From positions 24,001 to 88,000 of the forward strand of contig NZ_SMBP01000001.1 in assembly GCF_004341945.1 (NCBI RefSeq): 64,000 bases of DNA, read 5' to 3'. Shown in pieces: positions 17,609-25,291 of this stretch (positions are counted from its first letter, which is position 1; the number at the start of each line of letters is the position of its first letter). A program made the translations under genes and the position numbers. The DNA comes from Longicatena caecimuris (GTDB taxonomy: Bacteria; Bacillota_I; Bacilli_A; Erysipelotrichales; Erysipelotrichaceae). The notes beneath the pieces were generated by a model. It searched no databases and was not told the origin of the DNA. It was given only the letters and a program-made list of their open reading frames with translations.

Positions 17609-17638
17609 ATCATATTTTTTACGTATTGACATTGTCAA
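17609..17638 (-). promoter_or_regulatory. tmcAL promoter with palindromic -35
   Basis: On the minus strand, consensus TTGACA is followed after 18 bp by TATGAT. The -35 is one arm of the perfect palindrome TTGACA-T-TGTCAA (17626-17638). Confidence 0.7.
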
Positions 17639-17703
17639 TTCTAGGAGATAGTACTCTCTTAGACAATGTGAATACTTTGTCAGCATATTTTTAAGCGATT
17701 CTA

Positions 17704-17712
17704 TGGTACAAT
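17704..17712 (+). promoter_or_regulatory. Extended -10 promoter
   Basis: TGGTACAAT, 33 bp before the alpha/beta hydrolase ATG. Confidence 0.5.
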
Positions 17713-17745
17713 GAAAACAGATAAGGCAAGAAAACGGAGGCATTT

Positions 17746-18675
17746 ATGAAACTAACAAAATTCAGTTTTATCAGTCAATGTGATGGTCTTTGTATTCATG
17801 GTATGTGCATGGTGCCGGATAGAGAAGTTGTTGGTGTGATTCAGCTGGTACATGGTATGGCAGAACATAAGGAACGTTATGAAAATCTCATGCATTATTT
17901 GGCACAATCGGGCTATTTATGTGTCATTCATGATCATCGCGGTCATGGGGAAAGTGTAAAGTCACAAGCAGATTTGGGATATTTCTATGGTGTTGATGCC
18001 ACCTATTTAATAGAAGATATTCATGAAATCAGTATGCGTATAAAAGAGCATTTTCCACATGTGCCATTGTTTTTATTCGGTCACAGTATGGGCTCTTTAG
18101 CCGTTCGTGCATACTGTAAACGTTATGATAGGGATATTGATGGATTGATTGTTTGTGGTTCGCCAAGTGAAAATAAAGCAGCAGCTTTTGGTAAGATACT
18201 TTGTCAGATCATGGAGAAAGTGAAACAAGATCATTATCGTAGTTCTTTCTTACAACGTTTGGCATTTGGGCATCATAATGATGGAATTCAAGATGCTAAA
18301 AGTGAGAACAGCTGGATTTGCAGTGATGCAGATGTGGTAAAGGAATATGATGAAGATCCTTTATGTGGCTTTACGTTTACTTTAAACGGTTTTGAAAATC
18401 TTTTCGCTTTAATGATGACTGTATATGATAAAAAAGGCTGGCAATGCCACCATGCATCAATGCCTATCTATTTCATTGCCGGAAAACAAGATCCTTGTAT
18501 CATTTCTGAAAAGGCATTCCATACAGCTGTAATGTTGATGCGTAAGGTTGGATATGCGAATGTATCTTGGAAATTGTATGAAGGAATGCGTCATGAAATC
18601 TTGAACGAAAGAGATAAAGGAGAAGTGTATCGGGATCTTTTGAAATGGTTGAATAAACATACTACAAACACATAA
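17746..18675 (+). CDS. Alpha/beta hydrolase (monoacylglycerol lipase-like)
   Basis: 309 aa, serine hydrolase of the Hydrolase_4 (lysophospholipase/monoglyceride lipase) type. The oxyanion HG is in LVHGMAEHKERY (about residues 35-46), the typical HDHRGHGES follows, and the nucleophile elbow is GHSMG with Ser114. The acid is probably the Asp in AGKQDPC and the base the His in GMRHEIL near the C-terminus. No signal peptide, so cytoplasmic. The natural ester substrate is unknown. It is monocistronic, with ribosome site GGAGG and its own extended -10 promoter. Confidence 0.88.
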   Translation: MKLTKFSFISQCDGLCIHGMCMVPDREVVGVIQLVHGMAEHKERYENLMHYLAQSGYLCVIHDHRGHGESVKSQADLGYFYGVDATYLIEDIHEISMRIKEHFPHVPLFLFGHSMGSLAVRAYCKRYDRDIDGLIVCGSPSENKAAAFGKILCQIMEKVKQDHYRSSFLQRLAFGHHNDGIQDAKSENSWICSDADVVKEYDEDPLCGFTFTLNGFENLFALMMTVYDKKGWQCHHASMPIYFIAGKQDPCIISEKAFHTAVMLMRKVGYANVSWKLYEGMRHEILNERDKGEVYRDLLKWLNKHTTNT

Positions 18676-18919
18676 GCTGTTCATTTGATAAGCACTTTTT
18701 AATGAAAACAAAGATGAAGTGAGAATAGCATCTATAACATGTTTTTCACTTTAAGGGGATACTGCTGTGAAGGATATAAGAAAATGCAAAACTTTATAAA
18801 AAGCAGATAGAATTAGTAAAAATTAGGTACAAAAAATAAAAATTAAAGAAAAAGTCTTTCTTTCATTTCGTTTTTGTGGTTTAATATATTAGCCTAATCA
18901 TGGGAAAGTGAGAAATATA
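18676..18919. other. Intergenic region, no gene seen
   Basis: About 240 AT-rich bases between the hydrolase and the DUF177 promoter. I see a weak AAGTGA...TCACTT inverted repeat near 18716-18754 and nothing coding. Confidence 0.5.
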
Positions 18920-18948
18920 TTGACTTTATTGTCCAGTTTCCTTATAAT
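18920..18948 (+). promoter_or_regulatory. Promoter of DUF177-rpmF
   Basis: TTGACT, 17 bp, TATAAT: close to the sigma-A consensus. Confidence 0.85.
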
Positions 18949-18977
18949 AGGATAGGTCAGACAACGAGGTGATTCTT

Positions 18978-19487
18978 TTGAAATGGTCTAGAGCTGAGCT
19001 GTTACAGGCGGATAAACAAACAATCGATTTTACGGATACGATTGCTTTCGATCCTGCGGCGTTCGCCAAGATGCACCAAATCAGAGGATTGCAGGATGTT
19101 ACGGTATCAGGAAATATTCATTACGATACAGCCAGTGAACGCGTATTTGCGGATCTGGATATTGAAGGCGTGATGATCGTGCCGTGTTCTATAACCCTTG
19201 AGGATGTAGAATATGATTTCCACACAAAATCTTTGGAAGTGTTCTCTTTTGACAAGACAGAGGATGAAGATGTACACGAAGTAAAAGGTGATGTCGTAGA
19301 ACTATTGCCGGTGATCTTTCAATTGATACTTATGGAAGTTCCTTTGAAGGTCGTAAAAGAAGGAATCAAAGAGTATCCTAAAGGTGACGGTTGGGAAGTT
19401 GTCAAAGAGGAAGACTATACGAAATCTAAAAAGGATGATATAGATCCTCGTTTAGCAAAGTTGAAAGAATTCAAATTGGAAGATTAA
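18978..19487 (+). CDS. YceD/DUF177 family protein (YlbN)
   Basis: 169 aa. The family is found next to rpmF in most bacteria and is linked to 23S rRNA accumulation/ribosome assembly in E. coli and plants; the exact activity is unknown. The start is a TTG with GAGGTGA 5 bp upstream, giving the family N-terminus MKW; a GTG three codons before it lies inside the ribosome site. The central CDxxxxG-like region is degenerate (VMIVPCSITLEDVEYDF) but the block ELLPVIFQLILMEVPLKV near the C-terminus is typical. rpmF begins 15 bp downstream in the same transcript. Confidence 0.88.
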   Translation: MKWSRAELLQADKQTIDFTDTIAFDPAAFAKMHQIRGLQDVTVSGNIHYDTASERVFADLDIEGVMIVPCSITLEDVEYDFHTKSLEVFSFDKTEDEDVHEVKGDVVELLPVIFQLILMEVPLKVVKEGIKEYPKGDGWEVVKEEDYTKSKKDDIDPRLAKLKEFKLED

Positions 19488-19502
19488 GTAGGAGGTGCTA
19501 AC

Positions 19503-19673
19503 ATGGCTGTTCAGCAGAGACGTAATTCAAAAACTAGAAAAGCAAAACGTAGAACTCACTACAAATTGGCTGCGCCAACTTTGGTGAAATGTCCAGCATG
19601 CGGTGAATACAAAATGCCTCACAAAATGTGTTCATGCGGTGAGTACAACGGTAAAACAATCGTAGAAAAATAA
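19503..19673 (+). CDS. rpmF: 50S ribosomal protein L32
   Basis: 56 aa. The reading frame starts [20 protein letters not shown], a typical L32 N-terminus, and has a zinc ribbon of the form CPACG...CSCG at about residues 30-45 (two CxxC/CxC pairs), so this is the zinc-binding form. AGGAGG lies 8 bp before the ATG. Co-transcribed with the DUF177 gene and followed by a terminator. Confidence 0.97.
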   Translation: MAVQQRRNSKTRKAKRRTHYKLAAPTLVKCPACGEYKMPHKMCSCGEYNGKTIVEK

Positions 19674-19681
19674 GAAAACAG

Positions 19682-19700
19682 ACCGGGCAACCGGTTTTTT
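19682..19700 (+). terminator. rpmF terminator
   Basis: ACCGG-GCAA-CCGGT hairpin followed by TTTTT. Confidence 0.85.
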
Positions 19701-19802
19701 CTTTTCTGAAACATATACTGCTTTATCACAGATATAGCAGTAACAATATCCCCTCTTAAAATTATGCTTTTTCAGAATTTCAAAATAAAAAGGGGAAAAG
19801 CG

Positions 19803-19831
19803 TTGAATAATTTCATAGAACGTGGTATATT
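19803..19831 (+). promoter_or_regulatory. rimP-nusA operon promoter
   Basis: TTGAAT, 17 bp, TATATT. Transcription should begin near 19838, just before the leader hairpin. Confidence 0.7.
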
Positions 19832-19849
19832 AACTATAGAACTTCAAAC

Positions 19850-19870
19850 GGAGTGGGTCATGCCCACTCC
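19850..19870 (+). promoter_or_regulatory. rimP leader hairpin
   Basis: GGAGTGGG-TCATG-CCCACTCC is a perfect 8-bp GC-rich hairpin in the short untranslated leader of rimP, followed by a brief T-containing stretch. A hairpin at this place is a recurring feature of the rimP-nusA operon in Firmicutes (rimP-leader motif). A role in autoregulation by NusA or RimP is inference. Confidence 0.55.
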
Positions 19871-19896
19871 TTCATTATGTTGTAAAGGAGAATGTT

Positions 19897-20364
19897 ATGG
19901 ACGGATTGTCAAAAATCAAAGAATTGATCAAACCTCTTCTCGCACAAGAAGATATTGAATTGTACGATGTCTCATGGCAGCAAGAAGGTAAAAATCGCAT
20001 TTTACAGGTTGCAATCATGCGCAAAGATGGCAGTATGGATATTGATACATGTGCAACTATGTCAGAAAAAATATCAGAAAAGCTGGATGAAGTAGATATG
20101 ATTGCCAGTGAATATTTTCTAGAAGTATGTTCTCCGGGTGCTGAACGTGAATTAAAGGATGAAACACAGATTCAAGATGCTCTGGATGAATATGTTTATG
20201 TGAAATTGAAAAATCCCAAAGCAGGCATGGATGCCGTAAAAGGATATTTGCGTGCTTATGAAAATGGTGATATCACGATGGAATATATGGATAAAGCAGT
20301 AAAGAAAAAGATAACAATTGATGGCGATAATATCGCATTAATTCGCTTAAGTGTGAAAATTTAA
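19897..20364 (+). CDS. rimP: Ribosome maturation factor RimP
   Basis: 155 aa, assembles the 30S subunit. Conserved blocks are in order: the N-terminal LIKPLLAQEDIELYDVSW, the strand LQVAIMRKDGSMDIDTC, and YFLEVCSPGAERELKD (the usual VSSPGxxRPL variant). The C-terminal SH3-like domain ends the protein. AAAGGAG precedes the ATG. It is the first gene of the rimP-nusA-rnpM-ylxQ-infB-rbfA operon. Confidence 0.95.
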   Translation: MDGLSKIKELIKPLLAQEDIELYDVSWQQEGKNRILQVAIMRKDGSMDIDTCATMSEKISEKLDEVDMIASEYFLEVCSPGAERELKDETQIQDALDEYVYVKLKNPKAGMDAVKGYLRAYENGDITMEYMDKAVKKKITIDGDNIALIRLSVKI

Positions 20365-20384
20365 GAGAAAGGAAAAAGAAGAAC

Positions 20385-22064
20385 ATGAAGTTAAAAGATT
20401 TTATGGCTGCGATGCAGGCAATCGAAAGTGATCGTAAATTACCTCAGGAAGTTGTCGTAGAAGCGCTACAAGAAGCGTTGGCTAAGGCATTCCGTAAACA
20501 CATTGAAATTCCTGATGCATTAGTACGTGTAGATGTTAATGAAAAAACGGGAAACATCAAGGTATATCAACAGCGTACGATTGTTGAAACGGTAGAAGAT
20601 GATGAATTGGAAATTTCATTAGAAGATGCAAAGAAAATCAATCAAGAGCTAGAACTGGATGGTGTTGTCGAGGAAGAAGTAGACATTACACAGTTAGGCC
20701 GAGCAGCGGTTATCTTAGCTAAAAACGTTATGAAACAGAAAATCCGTGAAGCTGAGAAACTGATTGTGTATGAAGAATATTGTGATAAAGTTGATGAGAT
20801 GGTTGTTGGAACGATTGAGTCTGTCGAGGAAAAATTCTGTATCGTAAATATCGGAAAGACATTGGCATTAATGCCTAAAAATCAGCAGATTCCTAACGAA
20901 CGTTATCATGAAGGTGATCGTATTCGCGTGGTGATCATTGAAGTAAATAAAGAAACCAAAGGTGCACAGGTGTTAGTATCTCGCGGTGATGCAACTTTAG
21001 TAAAACGTCTGTTTGAAAAAGAAGTACCAGAAATTTTCCAGGGTGTGATTGAAATTAAGGCAATCGCGCGTGAGGCAGGAGAACGCACAAAGATGGCTGT
21101 TTATTCTCACAATGAAAACATTGATCCAATTGGTGCTTGTATCGGGCCGCGTGGACAGCGTGTTCAGGTTATCATCAATGAACTTGGCGGTGAGAAAATT
21201 GATATCTTTGAATGGAGTGAAGATGTTACAGAATTAATTAAAAATGCTCTTTCACCTGCGGAAGTATTAGCCGTAATCCCAAGCGAAGAACGTAAAGGTG
21301 GCTTATTGGTTGTCGTACCAGATAATCAGTTATCTTTAGCTATTGGTAAACGTGGTAAAAATGCACGTTTGGCAGTGAAATTGACTGGCAATAAGATTGA
21401 TATTAAAGCAGAGAGCGATGTGGATGCAGCTGGTATTGATTGGAAAGGCATCGCTATGAAACAGCGTGAAGAATTCTTAGCTGCGCAGGCTGCTGCCAAA
21501 GCATTGGCACAGCAAGAACGCTTTGAAGAGGCAGCGAGTGAAGAAGCTATATCACTTGCCGATGCAGGAGTATCCTTCCAGGAAGAAATATTAGAAGAGC
21601 CAGAAGAAATGGTAGATGATGTAGTAGTAGAAGCGAAAGCAAGTATCATCGCACCTGAAGTGGAAAAAGTGGCTGAAAAAGAAGTGGAAGAAGAAGTGGT
21701 TGAAGAAGAAAAAGAAGAGAGCGATCTGGAAAGAGCGGCTCGTATTGCTAAGGAAAAACAGCGTCAAGAAGGCTTAAATATCAAAGAAAAACAAGAATAT
21801 AAATCAAAATTTGAAACATTGGCAGATGTTAGCGCAAAACAGGAAGAAAAACCGGTTAGCAAACCACGTTGGAAAAAGAGTGAAGAAAAGGAAGAACGCC
21901 GTAAACCAACCTTTGATTTGAGTAAAAAGGATTATGAAATGAAGCCTATTTACTCAGAAGAAGAACTAGAAGAAATCGAACGTGCTCAACGTGAAGAAGA
22001 AGAAAATGATTGGATTCATGATGAGATTGACTTCGATGAATATGATAAATATTACGAAGAATAA
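20385..22064 (+). CDS. nusA: Transcription termination/antitermination factor NusA, with long charged C-terminal tail
   Basis: 559 aa. The order is an N-terminal RNA polymerase-binding domain (1-125), S1 domain (about 132-200, VVGTIESVEEKFCIVNIG), KH1 (about 225-285, IGACIGPRGQRVQVIINEL) and KH2 (about 300-350, LAIGKRGKNARLAVKLTG). These core domains match B. subtilis NusA, which is complete at about 371 aa. Here some 200 residues follow: an Ala/Gln-rich stretch, then an acidic Glu-rich region and a mixed-charge segment ending in DEYDKYYEE. This tail is not the AR1/AR2 repeat of E. coli NusA and looks disordered. Operon position is standard. Confidence 0.95.
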   Translation: MKLKDFMAAMQAIESDRKLPQEVVVEALQEALAKAFRKHIEIPDALVRVDVNEKTGNIKVYQQRTIVETVEDDELEISLEDAKKINQELELDGVVEEEVDITQLGRAAVILAKNVMKQKIREAEKLIVYEEYCDKVDEMVVGTIESVEEKFCIVNIGKTLALMPKNQQIPNERYHEGDRIRVVIIEVNKETKGAQVLVSRGDATLVKRLFEKEVPEIFQGVIEIKAIAREAGERTKMAVYSHNENIDPIGACIGPRGQRVQVIINELGGEKIDIFEWSEDVTELIKNALSPAEVLAVIPSEERKGGLLVVVPDNQLSLAIGKRGKNARLAVKLTGNKIDIKAESDVDAAGIDWKGIAMKQREEFLAAQAAAKALAQQERFEEAASEEAISLADAGVSFQEEILEEPEEMVDDVVVEAKASIIAPEVEKVAEKEVEEEVVEEEKEESDLERAARIAKEKQRQEGLNIKEKQEYKSKFETLADVSAKQEEKPVSKPRWKKSEEKEERRKPTFDLSKKDYEMKPIYSEEELEEIERAQREEEENDWIHDEIDFDEYDKYYEE

Positions 22065-22084
22065 AGAAAAAGGAGGGAGCTTTT

Positions 22085-22342
22085 ATGAGAAAAATACCTA
22101 TGCGCAAGTGTGTGGCAACTGGTGAAAGTCTTCCAAAAAAAGAATTGATTCGTATCGTTCGTACCCCTGATGGTAATGTTGAAATTGATGAAACAGGGAA
22201 AAAGAATGGTCGAGGTGCCTATCTAAAGCGCAGTATTGAGGCACTGGAAGTGGCAAAGAAGAAAAAAGCTTTGGCGCGTTCATTAGAATGTGAGATTCCT
22301 CAAGAACTTTATGAGGAATTACAAAAGTTATTTGGTGAATGA
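22085..22342 (+). CDS. rnpM: RNase P modulator RnpM (YlxR)
   Basis: 85 aa, YlxR/DUF448 family. The RNA-binding signature is clear: RKCVATGESLPKKELIRIVRTPDG near the N-terminus (usual form RxCxxC/TGxxxxKxxLxRxV) and KKNGRGAYLKRS. B. subtilis YlxR was shown to bind RNase P RNA. The ribosome site is AGGAGG. Its stop overlaps the next start. Confidence 0.92.
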   Translation: MRKIPMRKCVATGESLPKKELIRIVRTPDGNVEIDETGKKNGRGAYLKRSIEALEVAKKKKALARSLECEIPQELYEELQKLFGE

Positions 22343-22632
22343 AGAAAGCAATTGGAACACTGGGATTGGCTATGCGTGCCCATAAGATAGCTACCGGTGA
22401 AACGATCTTTAAAAAACTGCGCAGCAATCAGGTTTCGCTGCTTATTATGGCAGATGATATGGGAGAAAACGGTAAGAAAAAGCTGACAGATAAATGTGCC
22501 TATTATCATGTGCCCTATGTCTTTATGAATGGGGAAGAATTAAACATGGCTATTGGTGATAAGAATCGCAAATCTGTTGCAATATTAGATGAAGGTTTTG
22601 CACAAAAACTTCATGCTTGCTTGAAAGGCTAG
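22339..22632 (+). CDS. ylxQ: L7Ae-family ribosomal protein YlxQ
   Basis: 97 aa, K-turn RNA-binding L7Ae/L30e/S12e/Gadd45 fold. [15 protein letters not shown], the central [20 protein letters not shown] and the strand [31 protein letters not shown] are all typical. The ATG overlaps the rnpM stop (ATGA). It binds kink-turn RNA in related proteins; the target is unknown here. Confidence 0.92.
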   Translation: MKKAIGTLGLAMRAHKIATGETIFKKLRSNQVSLLIMADDMGENGKKKLTDKCAYYHVPYVFMNGEELNMAIGDKNRKSVAILDEGFAQKLHACLKG

Positions 22633-22640
22633 GTGATTAT

Positions 22641-24491
22641 ATGGCAAGACAACAACACAAAAAAGGGAATGGAAACCGTAAGAACAATGGAAATCGCAAA
22701 AAAGAGTTTACACCACGGAAAGAACGTGTGGAAGTAAAAGAGATTACGTACAGTTCTGCACTGACGGTTCAGGAATTAGCAGAAAAATTAAATCGCAATG
22801 CAAGTGAAATCATCAAGCTTCTCTTTATGATGGGAACGATGGTAACCATCAACTCGACTTTGGATGATGAAACGATTGAACTTGTCTGCATGGAATTTAA
22901 TGTAGAATGTCACAAGGAAATCATCATCGAAGAGAGTGATTTTGAAGAGATGATGAATGTTGAAGAAGAGGATGAAGAAAACTTAGTATCCCGTCCTCCT
23001 GTTGTTACGATCATGGGACATGTTGACCATGGAAAAACAACCTTGTTGGATACGATTCGTAAAACACACGTAACAGAAGGTGAATTTGGTGGCATCACGC
23101 AGCACATTGGTGCATACCAAGTATCAGTGAAAGGTAAAAAAGTTACTTTCTTAGATACACCGGGCCATGAAGCTTTCACGGCCATGCGTGCACGTGGTGC
23201 GAAAGTAACCGATTTGGTTATCATCGTCGTTGCTGCTGATGATGGCGTTATGCCACAGACCAAAGAAGCGGTGGATCATGCCAAAGCGGCTGGTGTTCCG
23301 GTTATTGTGGCTGTGAATAAGATTGATAAACCAAATGCTAATAAAGATCGTATCATGAATGAAATGAGTGACTTAGGATTACTTCCTGAAGCATGGGGCG
23401 GAGATACCATTTTTGCGGAAGTATCAGCAAAATTTGGCGATGGTGTTTCTGATTTGTTGGAGACCATTCTTGTTGTATCAGAAGTAGAAAATTTCCGCGC
23501 GAATCCAAATAAGATGGCAACCGGAACTGTTATCGAGGCGAAGTTGGATAAAGGACGCGGACCGGTAACAACCTTGCTTGTACAAAATGGTACATTGCAT
23601 ACCGGTGATGCTGTCGTTGTTGGTACTGCTTTTGGACGCGTACGTAAGATGACAGATGATCGTGGCCGCGAAATTAAAGAAGCATTGCCATCTACACCAG
23701 TTGAGATTATTGGTTTAAATGATGTGCCAATTGCAGGGGATATCTTTAAAGCATTTGATTCAGAAAAGAAAGCACGTCAAATTGCGGAAACACGTTTAAC
23801 AAAACGTATTGATCAAGAACGTAACTCTTCAAGTGCGATGTCATTAGATGATCTAGCACGTCAGATTGAAGAAGGTGAAGTACAGGATATTAATGTCATC
23901 GTTAAAGCGGATGTACAGGGTTCTGCCGAAGCAGTAAAGGCAAGTATGGAAAAAATTGAAGTTTCCGGTGTGAAGGTGAATGTCATCCGTAGCACGGCAG
24001 GTGCCATTACTGAAAGTGATATCATGTTGGCAAGTGCATCAAATGCGGTGATTTATGGATTTAATGTACGCCCTAATGCAATGGTGCGTAAAAAAGCTGA
24101 AGAAGAAGGCGTAGATATCCGTTTGCATAACATTATTTATAAGGCTTTAGAAGAAATGGAAAGTGCAATGAAAGGAATGTTGGCACCGGTTTATGAAGAA
24201 GTTGTCATTGGTCAGGCAGAAGTTCGTCAGACTTACAAGGTTAGTAAGGTGGGAACGATTGCCGGATGTATGGTGACGGATGGACATATCACGAAAGATT
24301 GCAGTGTGCGTTTGATTCGTGAAGGTGTTGTAATTTATACCGGTAAGTTAGGTTCTCTGCGTCGGTTCCAGAATGATGTGAAAGAAGTTCAAAATGGTTT
24401 TGAATGTGGTATGACTATTGAAAACTTTAATGACATCAAAGAAGGAGATTTGATTGAGGCGTATGAAGACCAACAGGTTGAGCCAGAATAA
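22641..24491 (+). CDS. infB: Translation initiation factor IF-2
   Basis: 616 aa, GTPase that brings fMet-tRNA to the 30S P site. A short basic N-terminus (runs of K, N, R) is followed by the IF2_N domain (about residues 45-95), then the G domain with G1 GHVDHGKTT (about 129), G3 DTPGHEAF and G4 NKID, and the beta-barrel and C-terminal tRNA-binding domains. It is shorter than many IF-2s because the N-terminal region is reduced. The ATG has AGGTGA 4-5 bp upstream; in-frame starts inside ylxQ lack a ribosome site. Confidence 0.97.
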   Translation: MARQQHKKGNGNRKNNGNRKKEFTPRKERVEVKEITYSSALTVQELAEKLNRNASEIIKLLFMMGTMVTINSTLDDETIELVCMEFNVECHKEIIIEESDFEEMMNVEEEDEENLVSRPPVVTIMGHVDHGKTTLLDTIRKTHVTEGEFGGITQHIGAYQVSVKGKKVTFLDTPGHEAFTAMRARGAKVTDLVIIVVAADDGVMPQTKEAVDHAKAAGVPVIVAVNKIDKPNANKDRIMNEMSDLGLLPEAWGGDTIFAEVSAKFGDGVSDLLETILVVSEVENFRANPNKMATGTVIEAKLDKGRGPVTTLLVQNGTLHTGDAVVVGTAFGRVRKMTDDRGREIKEALPSTPVEIIGLNDVPIAGDIFKAFDSEKKARQIAETRLTKRIDQERNSSSAMSLDDLARQIEEGEVQDINVIVKADVQGSAEAVKASMEKIEVSGVKVNVIRSTAGAITESDIMLASASNAVIYGFNVRPNAMVRKKAEEEGVDIRLHNIIYKALEEMESAMKGMLAPVYEEVVIGQAEVRQTYKVSKVGTIAGCMVTDGHITKDCSVRLIREGVVIYTGKLGSLRRFQNDVKEVQNGFECGMTIENFNDIKEGDLIEAYEDQQVEPE

Positions 24492-24505
24492 CATCAGGTG
24501 ATAGA

Positions 24506-24850
24506 ATGAAAGTAAAAGCAGAAAAAATTGCCGGAATCATTCAGAAAGAAGTCAGTGAGATCATTCAGTTTGAGCTAAAAGATCCTAAGATTGGCTTTAT
24601 TACGATTACAGATGTCACGGTAACAAATGACCTCTCAATTGCTAAAATCTATGTATCCTTTCTAGGTCAAAAGGCCAGAGAAGAAGCAGGGATGAAGGCG
24701 TTAAATCGCAGTAAAGGATTTATTCGCAGTGCTTTAGCAAAACGTTTAACGATGCGTAAAGTACCAGAGCTTCATTTTCTAATCGATGATGCATTAGAAA
24801 GAGGCAATAAGATTGAGAAAATTATTAGTAAGATTAATGAACATTCATAA
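24506..24850 (+). CDS. rbfA: Ribosome-binding factor A
   Basis: 114 aa, single KH-like domain used in late 30S maturation and cold adaptation. The N-terminus with the basic helix and IIQKEVSEIIQFELKDPKIGFITIT, the strand IAKIYVSFLG, and the C-terminal VPELHFLIDDALERGNKIEKII match the family. It is the last gene of the nusA-infB operon, followed by a strong terminator. Confidence 0.96.
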   Translation: MKVKAEKIAGIIQKEVSEIIQFELKDPKIGFITITDVTVTNDLSIAKIYVSFLGQKAREEAGMKALNRSKGFIRSALAKRLTMRKVPELHFLIDDALERGNKIEKIISKINEHS

Positions 24851-24852
24851 GC

Positions 24853-24883
24853 AAGATGCAGTCAATTGTGGCTGCATCTTTTT
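24853..24883 (+). terminator. Terminator of the nusA-infB-rbfA operon
   Basis: AGATGCAG pairs with CTGCATCT and is followed by TTTT. Confidence 0.85.
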
Positions 24884-24902
24884 GTGCGTCAGGCAGTCGC
24901 TT

Positions 24903-24940
24903 AATTCAACCATGTGCAGTCATGGTTGAATTTTCTTTCT
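24903..24940 (+). terminator. Second hairpin, terminator-like
   Basis: AATTCAACCATG-TGCAGT-CATGGTTGAATT is a perfect 12-bp inverted repeat followed by a pyrimidine-rich stretch. It may back up the rbfA terminator or be an element end. Confidence 0.55.
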
Positions 24941-24987
24941 TATTAAGGGATTGTATTTATCAACAGGAAAAGAATAAAACCAGATGA

Positions 24988-25092
24988 GAAAAATATATCG
25001 AGAAATTGAAAGAAGAAGGTATCAAATACTATACACAAAAGAGAATAAAGAAAATCGCAAATTCAGGAGTGAATTTACGATATAGTGGATAA
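24988..25092 (+). pseudogene. Short coding relic before the intron domain V
   Basis: An open stretch of 34 codons without a start has coding-like content (KLKEEGIKYYTQKRIKKIAN, then SGVNLRYSG) and ends 20 bp before a group II intron domain V-like sequence. It is where the end of an intron-encoded protein would lie. The match to maturase C-termini (KxRKIANTRKGYW-like) is weak, so the identity is a guess. Confidence 0.3.
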
Positions 25093-25111
25093 CCTAAATA
25101 GGCATATTGGT

Positions 25112-25178
25112 AAGCCATATGCCTTCGTAGGGCACGTACGGTTTGATAAGGGGCGATAGTTTAATGACTATCGCCTAC
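25112..25178 (+). mobile_element. Group II intron 3' relic (domains V and VI)
   Basis: The 33 nt at 25112-25144 can fold as domain V: AAGCC pairs with GGTTT (one G-U) at the base, the catalytic AGC triad is at 25113-25115, and the second strand carries the typical CACGTACGG. Directly after it, GGCGATAG...CTATCGCC (25152-25175) makes a domain VI-like hairpin with A residues in its loop and CTAC at the end. No complete maturase gene precedes it (the nearest gene is rbfA at 24850), so this is a truncated remnant. Basis: seen in sequence plus knowledge of intron RNA structure. Confidence 0.6.
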
Positions 25179-25245
25179 TTGCTTTTACAAAAGGCATGCA
25201 AGAAGAGACTGTAGGAGAAAACTAGTTCACTATCAGAAGTTACCA
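25179..25245. other. Intergenic, nothing further seen
   Basis: Short AT-rich stretch between the intron relic and the promoter of the next gene. Confidence 0.4.
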
Positions 25246-25254
25246 TGATACAAT
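25246..25254 (+). promoter_or_regulatory. Extended -10 promoter
   Basis: TGATACAAT, 37 bp before the PPOX-DUF3781 ATG. Confidence 0.5.
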
Positions 25255-25291
25255 AGGCTAAAGAAAGGTTTAATTTTATAGGGGAATGGAA

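Noticed and set aside
17281-17694. 137-codon plus-strand frame over the start of tmcAL
   Set aside because: It is antisense to the conserved N-terminus of tmcAL, including the HNGH motif, and has no ribosome site.
19716-19742. TACTGCT...AGCAGTA hairpin after the rpmF terminator
   Set aside because: A 7-bp stem without a T run and without link to a gene; could easily be chance in AT-rich DNA.
20385-22064. NusA tail as a fused separate gene or frameshift
   Set aside because: The tail is in frame, with the same codon usage, and ends just before the rnpM ribosome site.
22910-23263. 117-codon minus-strand frame within infB
   Set aside because: Antisense to the IF-2 G domain, with no start signals.
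24903-24932. Possible IS end or attachment site
   Set aside because: The 12-bp inverted repeat is better explained as a terminator-like hairpin; no transposase or matching second end is seen.
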